A stretch of DNA of 25,753 bases from contig CAJULM010000031.1 of NCBI GenBank assembly GCA_910587285.1, positions 1 to 25,753 of the forward strand, given 5' to 3'. The first letter of the stretch is position 1, and every line of letters starts with the position of its first letter. Below, piece by piece: positions 14,214 through 20,359 of this stretch. The notes under the pieces are model-generated. The model was given only the letters and a program-made list of their open reading frames with translations. It ran no database searches and was not told where the DNA came from. The stretch is from an uncultured Oscillospiraceae bacterium (GTDB taxonomy: Bacteria; Bacillota; Clostridia; Oscillospirales; Oscillospiraceae). The position numbers and the translations under genes were made by a program.

Positions 14214-15050
14214 TCAATCTCCTCCGATTAATGCCTGATACGTCCCCCCGTCGTCCACCGGCGTGGGCGACAGCGCCACCAGCAGTCCCCCCTGAGGCCG
14301 CCCGTTCAGCCGAACCTGACGGGCGCGCAGCGCCAGCAGCATCCCGCACTCCACCCCTACCGCCCGGTAGGGCAGCAACCGAGCCGAACGGGACCCCGCC
14401 GCGTGGCACCGCTCCACCGACTCGATGGGCCGCGCCGCGTCCGCCCAGGCGGGCAGCACGCCAGCCAGCGCCCCGCAGAACGCCACCACCACCGGCCGGT
14501 TCGTCGCCGGGTCCCGCAGGCTCAGCCCCGTGTCCACCAGCGCCGTCAGCGCCGCGCCGCCGCTCTCCAGCGTCAGCTCCACCCGGACCAGCTCCCCGCC
14601 GCCCCGGCTCCCCACCCGGCGGAAAAACAGGGACAGCACAAAATAACACCCCGCAAACAGCACCAGCAGCAGACGCAAATCCACCTTGGAATAGTACACA
14701 CCCCGCTCCAGCGTCAGGGGCGTGCCGCCCAGCAGCTCCAGGGCCAAAACCGCCCCCGCCAGGCCCGCCGCCGCCCCGAAAAACAACACAGTCACCCGCA
14801 AAAGCTGCCGCTCGCCGCCGTAGGCCGCCAGCACCATCAGCACCCCGGAGGCCGCCCGGCACGGCCACGCCGCCAGCCAACCCAGCCCCGGCAGAAAAAT
14901 CAGCGTCGAGTACAGCGCCCCCAGCGCCGCGCCCAGCCCAATCCGCCACCGCGCCAGCACCGCCCCCGCCATCCTTCCCGCCGCCAAAAGCAGCACATAA
15001 TTTGCCGTCAGGTTCAGCAGAAATAACAGGTCTATGTACACCACCGTCAC
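14214..15050 (-). CDS. spoIIGA: Sigma-E processing peptidase SpoIIGA
   Basis: The 278-residue protein has about five N-terminal membrane helices (1 to about 145) and a C-terminal aspartic-protease-like domain. The catalytic motif is ALVDTGLSLRDP with D173; most homologues read DTGN here, so the residue after DTG differs. It cleaves pro-sigma-E in the mother cell after activation by the forespore signal SpoIIR. The GTG at 15050 follows GAGGAGG by nine bases. An in-frame extension to 15314 exists but runs through non-coding repeats and the promoter, and is rejected. The gene is unusually G+C-rich, with Ala/Leu/Gly-rich helices. Confidence 0.94.
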   Translation of the reverse strand: MTVVYIDLLFLLNLTANYVLLLAAGRMAGAVLARWRIGLGAALGALYSTLIFLPGLGWLAAWPCRAASGVLMVLAAYGGERQLLRVTVLFFGAAAGLAGAVLALELLGGTPLTLERGVYYSKVDLRLLLVLFAGCYFVLSLFFRRVGSRGGGELVRVELTLESGGAALTALVDTGLSLRDPATNRPVVVAFCGALAGVLPAWADAARPIESVERCHAAGSRSARLLPYRAVGVECGMLLALRARQVRLNGRPQGGLLVALSPTPVDDGGTYQALIGGD

Positions 15051-15083
15051 GCCCGTTTCCTCCTCTCCGGGGTCGTCCCACCC

Positions 15084-15130
15084 ATTATAGCCCGGGGCGG
15101 GCGAAAAAAAGGACGAAAGAAAAGGACGAA
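15084..15130 (-). promoter_or_regulatory. spoIIGA-sigE promoter with possible Spo0A boxes
   Basis: TATAAT (15089-15084) lies 33 bases before the GTG start. No -35 consensus is visible. Instead TTCGTCC occurs at 15117-15111 and 15130-15124, thirteen bases apart; each matches five of seven bases of the reversed Spo0A box (TTCGACA). In Bacillus the spoIIG promoter also lacks a normal -35 and is activated by Spo0A~P bound just upstream. Confidence 0.5.
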
Positions 15131-15290
15131 CCCCCGCCTTTCGGCGGAGGCTATCCGGAGGCTTTGTCGCAAAAAAGCCCCCAAGACAGGACGAACCCCC
15201 GCCTTTCGGCGGGGGCCATCCGGAGGCTTTGACACAAAAAAGCCTCCAAGACAGGACGAACCCCCGCCTTTCGGCGGGGGTCCATCCCGG
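15123..15290. repeat. 65-bp tandem repeat, about 2.6 copies, two stem-loops per unit
   Basis: Copies begin at 15123, 15188 and 15253 (period exactly 65), each with AGGACGAACCCCCGCC; the third is cut off near 15290. Each full unit holds a G+C-rich hairpin (CCCCCGCC-TTTC-GGCGGGGG type) and a second one (GGAGGCTTT...AAAGCCTCC, perfect in copy 2, one mismatch in copy 1). It fills most of the 287-base gap between spoIIGA and the SLH gene. The stems may end or protect the SLH transcript. It is not a CRISPR array: there are no variable spacers. Confidence 0.85.
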
Positions 15291-15337
15291 GGGGTGATGT
15301 AATTTGTAGGTCAAGCCTTGTTAAAAAGCTTGTAGGT

Positions 15338-16738
15338 TTACTTCTCGAGAGAGTCGTAACGGGCCAGCATGGCGCACAGAGCGGCGCGGTTCACGGAGCC
15401 GTCGGGAGTGACGGTGCCGTCGCCGTTGCCCTTCACGATGCCGTTCTCAACGGCCCACTGCATGGCGGTCAGGTGGTCGCCCTCCAGGCCGTCCACGTCG
15501 GTAAAGTCCAGCTCCTTCTCGGCGGCGGGCTTGCCGGCCATGCGCCAAATCACCAGCACCAGGTCCTTGCGGGCCATGGACTCGCCGGTCAGGTCAATGC
15601 CCTCGAACACGTCCTGGTCCTCGGCCCAGGCCAGAGCATCCTTGTCCCAGTCAGCGCCGGTGATGGTCTCGCCGGCCATGCGGGCCAGAGCGGCGGCGAT
15701 GGTGGTGCCCTTGGTCACGCCGCGGCCGTTGAAGGTGCCGTCGCCGTTGCCTTCCAGCCAGCCCTTATCCAGAGCGACCTGCACGTCGGCGGCCATCCAG
15801 TCCTCCATGTCGGTGAAGTCCTCAGCCTTGGGGGCCTCGGGCTCAGCGGGATCGGTGGGCTCGGTGGGGTCAACAGCATTGCCGTTCTCGTCGGTCACAA
15901 CGCCCATCGCGGGGTTGGGACGGCAGTCGGCGCAGGTGCAGGCTACATACTTCTCATCCAGAGTGGGCTCAGCACCAGGGGCAGTAGGCTCATCACCGCG
16001 GGTGCTCTCATCGGCATTTTCCCACGCCTCGTGAGCGGCCTTCTTCGCCTCCCATTCCTTATGAGCAGTATTGAACTCGGCCACCTTGCCGGAGACATGG
16101 CTGTTCCAGGCCGCGCACAGCGGGCAGCCGGCCTTATGGGTGCAGGTCAGAGCGCCTTCGCCCTCATTCCAACCAGTGTCAGTGTGGGGGCCGCACTCGC
16201 AGTCGTAGTTGGGGCAGCCGGCAATGTGATCAGTGGCGGAGCAGCGCTCATCAGCGGCGTAGCCCAGGCACACATCCTTACCCTCAGCGAACGCATGATC
16301 AGCCTCGTGGCCCTTGTCCAGCTCGCAGCCATTCACGCCGCAGGCGACATACTTCTTGCAGGCAGCGGTCGTGCCGCCTTCACCATCATCAAACCCAGTG
16401 TTCTTGTGAGTACCGGCAGGAGCCGCGCAGTCAGTGCCGCCGGTGCACTCAGCGGGCGTATCGTCGCCGTCGCCATCGTCGCCGTCACCGTCGTCGCCGT
16501 CACCAGCGTCGGGAGGAGCGGCGTCTTTCTTGCAGGCACTGCACAGCGTCTCGCCTTCGGCCGGCGTACCAGTACACTTACCATCCTCATGCGCTGCCTG
16601 GCCGTCTGCATACCCTTTACAAGTATCTTCAGCACCAGTGCACTCACAGCCATTCTCACCCGCAGTCGCAAACGCCACGGGCAGCAGGGACATTACCATG
16701 CACAGCGCGAGCAGGGCAGGTAAAATACGTTTCTTCAT
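15338..16738 (-). CDS. Secreted cysteine-rich protein with C-terminal SLH domains
   Basis: The 466-residue protein starts with a signal peptide (1 to about 24, KKRILPALLALCMVMSLLPVAFA core) and ends with about three SLH repeats (roughly 307-355, 364-403, 412-461), two of them containing GNGDGT followed by a helix ending in LARM or LARY. SLH domains bind pyruvylated or similar cell-wall polymers. The middle (25-275) has about 22 cysteines in CxC and CxxC clusters, an Asp/Gly tract (78-93) and two related blocks TG(F/W)-(D/N)-(D/E)-GEG (114-121 and 188-195). A linker rich in Pro/Glu (285-305) joins the halves. The cysteine-rich part resembles no family I can name; metal binding or disulfide cross-linking is possible. 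AAGGAGGAATTC precedes the ATG. Confidence 0.9.
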   Translation of the reverse strand: MKKRILPALLALCMVMSLLPVAFATAGENGCECTGAEDTCKGYADGQAAHEDGKCTGTPAEGETLCSACKKDAAPPDAGDGDDGDGDDGDGDDTPAECTGGTDCAAPAGTHKNTGFDDGEGGTTAACKKYVACGVNGCELDKGHEADHAFAEGKDVCLGYAADERCSATDHIAGCPNYDCECGPHTDTGWNEGEGALTCTHKAGCPLCAAWNSHVSGKVAEFNTAHKEWEAKKAAHEAWENADESTRGDEPTAPGAEPTLDEKYVACTCADCRPNPAMGVVTDENGNAVDPTEPTDPAEPEAPKAEDFTDMEDWMAADVQVALDKGWLEGNGDGTFNGRGVTKGTTIAAALARMAGETITGADWDKDALAWAEDQDVFEGIDLTGESMARKDLVLVIWRMAGKPAAEKELDFTDVDGLEGDHLTAMQWAVENGIVKGNGDGTVTPDGSVNRAALCAMLARYDSLEK

Positions 16739-16802
16739 GTTGGAGAATTCCTCCTTAACTTCTGTTTGGTTTTTCGCTTTCCCCTTGCTTGAACCAAAAA
16801 GA

Positions 16803-16823
16803 TCACCCCCTGAAAGTTTTCAT
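16803..16823 (-). other. Six-codon upstream ORF in the SLH gene leader
   Basis: Downstream of the SLH promoter an ATG at 16823 follows AAGGGGAG by five bases and encodes MKTFRG before TGA. A 7-bp inverted repeat (TTTGGTT...AACCAAA, about 16766-16798) lies between it and the SLH start. It may be a leader peptide affecting SLH translation, or a chance ORF. Confidence 0.35.
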
Positions 16824-16856
16824 AGGCACTCCCCTTGACGGAAACCTACAGCCTGA

Positions 16857-16885
16857 AGTATACCACAGTTTTTTGTGGACTGCAA
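16857..16885 (-). promoter_or_regulatory. Promoter of the SLH gene
   Basis: TTGCAG (16885-16880), 17 bases, TATACT (16862-16857). The spacer holds a perfect palindrome CCACA-N6-TGTGG type (16863-16867 with 16874-16878), a possible operator. The predicted leader is about 110 bases. The remaining stretch 16886-16950 shows only a weak CCCCA/TGGGG hairpin near 16921. Confidence 0.7.
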
Positions 16886-16950
16886 CAGTATTTCCCTTTT
16901 TTCAGCCCGGAAAATTTTAGCCCCACGACAACATGGGGGGAAACATCAAG

Positions 16951-16973
16951 CCCCCCGCCCAAGGGGCGGGGGG
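16951..16973 (-). terminator. Terminator after hisC
   Basis: A 9-bp G+C stem (16951-16959 with 16965-16973) sits directly after the hisC stop. The following minus-strand bases CTTGATGTTT are only moderately T-rich. Confidence 0.7.
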
Positions 16974-16978
16974 TGTCC

Positions 16979-18034
16979 TCACAGCAGTTCCTTCAGGGCG
17001 TCTATCAGCGCGGCCATGTCCGCGTCCGTGCCGATGCTGACCCGCAGCCAGTCCCGAATCTCCGGGATGTCCCACCGGCGCACCAGCACGCCCCGCTCCC
17101 GCAGGCCGTCAAACAGGGCCTTTCCGGGGCGGTCCGGGTGGCGAACAAACAGAAAATTCGCCTGGGACGGCAGAACTGTAAAGCCAATCTCCTTGAGGGC
17201 TTGAGCGGTGCGCTCCCGGGTGTCCATCACCCGGCGGCGGACCGACTGAAAATAGGGCTCGTCCCGGACCGCGGCCGCCGCCCCGGCCTGGGCCAGCCGG
17301 TCCACGGTGTAGGAGTTTACGCAGTCCCGCACACACCGCAGCCCAGCGATGAGGTGTTCATCGCCCATGGCCCAGCCCACCCGCAGCCCGGCCAGCGCGC
17401 GGGATTTGGAGGTGGTCTGAACCACCAGCAGGTTGGGGTGGCGCCCGATGAGGGAGACGGCGGACTGCGCGCCGAAGTCCACGTAGGCCTCGTCCACAAT
17501 CACCACCACGTCCGGGTTGGCGTCCAGCAGCTTCTCCACCGTGTCCAGCCCCACAGCGATGCCGGTGGGGGCGTTGGGGTTGGCCAGCACCACGCCGCCG
17601 TTTTGGCCGCACAGCAGGTCGATGGGGTCGGAAAAGTCGGGATTCATGGGAACCTCCCGGCGTTTCAGGCCGAAAAAGTCGGTGTAAACGGGATAAAAGC
17701 TGTACGTGATTTTGGGAAATACCACATCCCGGTCCGGGTCGAAAAAGGCCTGAAAGGCGAAGGCCAGAAGCTCGTCCGAGCCGTTGCCGCAGAACACCTG
17801 GGCGGGGCTGAGCCCCTCCCGCTCCGCGATGGCGGCGCGCAGGGCGGCGCACTCCGGGTCCGGGTAGAGGCGCAGGGAGTCCCCGGCGGCGGCGCGGATG
17901 GCGCCGATGGCCGCGGGCGAGGGCGGATAGGGGCACTCGTTGGTGTTCAGCTTGATAAATTGGCGGTCCTTGGGCTGTTCGCCGGGGGTGTAGGGCACGA
18001 TATCCCGAATGCGGCGGCTCCAGAATTTGTTCAC
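16979..18034 (-). CDS. hisC: Histidinol-phosphate/aromatic aminotransferase (HisC type)
   Basis: The 351-residue fold-type I PLP enzyme converts histidinol phosphate to imidazole acetol phosphate and back, or transaminates aromatic amino acids. It shows LNTNECPYPPSP (29-40), GNGSDELL (83-90), ANPNAPTG (151-158), the DEAYVDF loop (181-187), the PLP lysine K210 in TTSKSRALAGLRVG, and the C-terminal NFLFVRHP and WLRVSIG. The GTG at 18034 overlaps the DUF951 stop as GTGA and has GGGGGAG upstream. No other his genes are nearby, so histidine synthesis may be encoded elsewhere, or the enzyme may serve tyrosine/phenylalanine metabolism. Confidence 0.9.
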   Translation of the reverse strand: MNKFWSRRIRDIVPYTPGEQPKDRQFIKLNTNECPYPPSPAAIGAIRAAAGDSLRLYPDPECAALRAAIAEREGLSPAQVFCGNGSDELLAFAFQAFFDPDRDVVFPKITYSFYPVYTDFFGLKRREVPMNPDFSDPIDLLCGQNGGVVLANPNAPTGIAVGLDTVEKLLDANPDVVVIVDEAYVDFGAQSAVSLIGRHPNLLVVQTTSKSRALAGLRVGWAMGDEHLIAGLRCVRDCVNSYTVDRLAQAGAAAAVRDEPYFQSVRRRVMDTRERTAQALKEIGFTVLPSQANFLFVRHPDRPGKALFDGLRERGVLVRRWDIPEIRDWLRVSIGTDADMAALIDALKELL

Positions 18035-18228
18035 AGGGTCTCCCCCTCCCGCTTCACTTTTTTGATGGATTTTTCCACCTTGCTCCGGGGGGCCATGACC
18101 TCCCGGCCGCAGCCCAGGCATTTGAGCTTGAAGTCCATCCCCACCCGGAGGACGGACCACTCCTTAGCCCCGCAGGGGTGGGTTTTTTTCAGCTCCAGCA
18201 CGTCGCCCAGGCGGATGTCCATGGGCAT
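18031..18228 (-). CDS. DUF951 small protein
   Basis: The 65-residue protein is of the DUF951 family, common in Firmicutes. Pattern: MDIRLGDVLELKKTHPCG, then EWSVLRVGMDFKLKCLGCGR with a CLGC knuckle plus C19 nearby, and a basic C terminus. The fold is probably a small beta barrel that binds nucleic acid or metal; function is not established. The ATG at 18228 is fixed by GGAGGG seven bases before it; a longer in-frame ORF upstream overlaps rarA and is rejected. It starts 13 bases after the rarA stop and is coupled to hisC. Confidence 0.92.
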   Translation of the reverse strand: MPMDIRLGDVLELKKTHPCGAKEWSVLRVGMDFKLKCLGCGREVMAPRSKVEKSIKKVKREGETL

Positions 18229-18241
18229 AAGACCGCCCTCC

Positions 18242-19507
18242 TTACGAATTTCCTTTGATTTTGTCCCAGTAGGCCTTGGCGGCCTGCTCGTTCTTGTTGG
18301 GGCCGTAGACATAGTACACGTGGTCCCTGATGGCGTCGGGCAGGTACTGCTGAGCCACCCAATGGCCGGGATAGCTGTGGGGATAGAGATAGCCCTGCTC
18401 CCGCTCAAAGCCCGCGCCGTCGGCGTGGACGTTTTGGAGGTGGCGGGGGTAGTCCCCGGTGCGCCCGGCGCGCACGTCGGCCAGGGCGGCGTCGATGGCG
18501 GCGCAGACGCTGTTGGATTTTGGGGCGGTGGCCAGGAGAATCACCGCCTGGGCCAAGGGGAGCTTGGCCTCCGGCAGCCCCAGCTGGAGGGCGCTGTCCA
18601 CGCAGGACTTGACGATGGAGGCGGCCTGGGGGTAGGCCATGCCGATGTCCTCGCTGGCGGAGCACAAAATCCGGCGGATGGCGGTGAGCATATCCCCCGC
18701 CTCCAAAAGCCGGGCCAGGTAGTGCAGGGCGGCGTCCGGGTCGGACCCGCGCATAGACTTCATCAGGGCGGAGGCGATGTCGAAATGGTCGTCCCCGTCC
18801 CGGTCATACCGCATGGCGGAGCGCTGGGCCACTAATTTTGCGTCCTCCAGGGTGACGGTTAGCACGCCGTCTCTGATGCGGCTGGCGGTCATGAGCAGCT
18901 CCACAGCGTTGAGGGCCTTGCGCACGTCCCCGCCGCAGGAGGAGGACAGGTGCTCCCGCACGCCGTCCTCGCAGACGGCCTCCACCCCCAGCTCCCCGGC
19001 CTGAAGGGCGACGCCCCGGTCCACGGCGGGGAGGATGTCCTCCGCCGTGAGCATTTTGAACTCAAACACAGTGGACCGGGACAGAATCGCGTTGAAAATA
19101 GTGAAGTAGGGGTTTTCCGTGGTGGAGGCGATGAGAGTGATTTTCCCGTTCTCAATGAACTCCAGCAACGACTGCTGCTGCTTTTTGTTGAAATACTGAA
19201 TCTCGTCCAGGTAGAGCAGCACGCCGTTGGGGGCCAGCAGGGTGCCAACCTGATCCATCACCTCCCGGATGTCGGCCAGGGAGGCGGTGGTGGCGTTGAG
19301 CCGCCGCAAGGTCCGGCCGGAGCGCTGGGCGATGATGTTGGCCACGGTGGTCTTGCCGGTGCCGGAGGGGCCGTAAAACACCATATTGGGAATTTTCCCG
19401 CTGTCAATCACCCGGCGCAGCAGGCCGTCCCGGCCCAGAATGTGGCTCTGCCCCAGCACCTCGTCCAGATTCTGCGGGCGAATGCGGTCCGCCAGAGGCT
19501 GATACAT
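18242..19507 (-). CDS. rarA: Replication-associated recombination protein RarA (MgsA)
   Basis: The 421-residue AAA+ ATPase is related to clamp loaders and acts at stalled replication forks. It shows LADRIRPQNLDEVLGQ at the N terminus, Walker A GPSGTGKT (46-53), Walker B LLYLDEIQ (97-104), sensor 1 in IASTTENP and the arginine-finger region ILSRS. The C-terminal tetramerisation domain has SMRGSDPDAALHYLARLLEAGD and PHSYPGHWVAQQYLPD. The ATG at 19507 with GGAGGG upstream is chosen over the long upstream extension to 19705, which runs through a promoter and terminator. First gene of a three-gene operon. Confidence 0.96.
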   Translation of the reverse strand: MYQPLADRIRPQNLDEVLGQSHILGRDGLLRRVIDSGKIPNMVFYGPSGTGKTTVANIIAQRSGRTLRRLNATTASLADIREVMDQVGTLLAPNGVLLYLDEIQYFNKKQQQSLLEFIENGKITLIASTTENPYFTIFNAILSRSTVFEFKMLTAEDILPAVDRGVALQAGELGVEAVCEDGVREHLSSSCGGDVRKALNAVELLMTASRIRDGVLTVTLEDAKLVAQRSAMRYDRDGDDHFDIASALMKSMRGSDPDAALHYLARLLEAGDMLTAIRRILCSASEDIGMAYPQAASIVKSCVDSALQLGLPEAKLPLAQAVILLATAPKSNSVCAAIDAALADVRAGRTGDYPRHLQNVHADGAGFEREQGYLYPHSYPGHWVAQQYLPDAIRDHVYYVYGPNKNEQAAKAYWDKIKGNS

Positions 19508-19533
19508 ACGCGGTCCCTCCTCTCCTTTTTGAT

Positions 19534-19562
19534 AGTATACCATATTATACAGGCGTTCGCAA
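19534..19562 (-). promoter_or_regulatory. Promoter of the rarA-DUF951-hisC operon
   Basis: TTGCGA (19562-19557), 17 bases, TATACT (19539-19534), 27 bases before the rarA start. A TATAAT also lies within the spacer. Confidence 0.7.
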
Positions 19563-19579
19563 GACAGGCTTTTAAACAC

Positions 19580-19608
19580 AGCGCCCCGGCGGATCAGGCC
19601 GGGGCGCT
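19580..19608 (-). terminator. Terminator of the glyA operon
   Basis: An 11-bp stem (19580-19590 with 19598-19608) with a 7-base loop is followed on minus by GTGTTTAAAAG. It lies six bases after the Cdd1-family gene stop. Confidence 0.8.
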
Positions 19609-19613
19609 TGCGT

Positions 19614-19859
19614 TCAGTCCTTCCAGTTCCACCACTTGTGCTGTTCGGGCGTCTCGATCCGTCCCTCCGCCCATGCCACCGCCAGGCGGTATACATACAG
19701 CACACAGCGGTCCACCGTATGGCCCTGCTGGGCGCACTCCTGGGCGTACAGCGCCTCCGGGTCCTTGCCCTTCAGGTCATTCAGGCAAGAGATGCCCAGG
19801 GCGTTCAGGTGGGCGGCCATGTTTTTCCCAACGCCGGGGATGGTTTGCAGCTCGTCCAT
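19614..19859 (-). CDS. Cdd1-family (pathogenicity locus) helix-hairpin-helix protein
   Basis: The 81-residue protein has an N-terminal helix-hairpin-helix (LQTIPGVGKNMAAHLNALGI, residues 4-23), LKGKDPEALYAQ, then VDRCVLYVYRLAVAWA and the family's typical end KWWNWKD. The Cdd1 name comes from C. difficile; the role is unknown, with nucleic-acid binding likely from the hairpin motif. The ATG at 19859 has GAGGGTGAG upstream and starts four bases after the LURP-type gene. A longer in-frame ORF to 20198 is a shadow inside that gene. Confidence 0.9.
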   Translation of the reverse strand: MDELQTIPGVGKNMAAHLNALGISCLNDLKGKDPEALYAQECAQQGHTVDRCVLYVYRLAVAWAEGRIETPEQHKWWNWKD

Positions 19860-19863
19860 TGTC

Positions 19864-20331
19864 TCACCCTCGGGAGCACTTTTCCGCGTCGATGGCCAGC
19901 ACCACCAGCAGGGCCCCCAGCGCGTCCCCGGGGTCGGCCACATCGATGACATAGGTGTCCGTCCATTGGAACAGCTCCTTTGAGATGACCGCCACCCGCC
20001 GCGGCCCGTCCCAGATGGTGTAGTCCCACTCCATCCACTGGCCGTCCACCCGCCAGCCGTTGAAGTCGATGGTGAACTGGGGCTTAAAGAAGGTGAACTC
20101 CTTCCTGATGCAGCCCACGTATTGGTCTTGAACATAGATCTCAAATTGAGGCAGCAAGGTGAAGATCCGCTCCTGCAAGGTGCCGATGTGCCGCCCATAG
20201 GCGTCGTTCACATGGAGGCAGTGCCCCCAGCTCAGCTTGCCCTCCACGGTGAAGACCGTGGTGCCCTCCTCGTCGTAGATGTCATAACTATCCAGCCAGG
20301 AGAAAAAGCGCTGCTTAAAGTTCAGCCTCAT
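19864..20331 (-). CDS. LURP-one/tubby-like domain protein
   Basis: The 155-residue protein fits the LURP-one-related/tubby C-terminal-like family: FKQRFFSWLDSYDIYDEEG at the N terminus, VEGKLSWGHCLHVND, then alternating beta strands IGTLQERIFTLLPQFEIYVQ. The fold is a 12-stranded barrel around a helix, related to phospholipid scramblases; the bacterial function is unknown. The C-terminal part (about 120-155) is helical and hydrophobic (GALLVVLAIDA), which matches the central helix of the fold. The ATG at 20331 has GGAGG seven bases before it, 28 bases after the glyA stop. Confidence 0.85.
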   Translation of the reverse strand: MRLNFKQRFFSWLDSYDIYDEEGTTVFTVEGKLSWGHCLHVNDAYGRHIGTLQERIFTLLPQFEIYVQDQYVGCIRKEFTFFKPQFTIDFNGWRVDGQWMEWDYTIWDGPRRVAVISKELFQWTDTYVIDVADPGDALGALLVVLAIDAEKCSRG

Positions 20332-20359
20332 CTCCAGCCCTCCTCTCCAGACTGTGTCC

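Noticed and set aside
13835..15232. A 465-codon Pro/Ala-rich plus-strand frame over sigE and spoIIGA
   Set aside because: It is antisense to two well-identified sporulation genes; composition is low-complexity and no domain is visible.
15123..15290. CRISPR-like array
   Set aside because: The period is 65 with no conserved repeat plus variable spacer pattern; the whole unit is repeated, and no cas genes are near.
15051..15314. An in-frame N-terminal extension of spoIIGA
   Set aside because: It reads through the promoter and the tandem repeats, giving repeated PPxGGxS-like peptides; the GTG at 15050 has a good ribosome site and gives the expected N terminus.
16835..18835. A 666-codon plus-strand frame across hisC, DUF951 and rarA
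   Set aside because: It crosses the ends of three well-identified minus-strand genes and a terminator; no recognisable domain.
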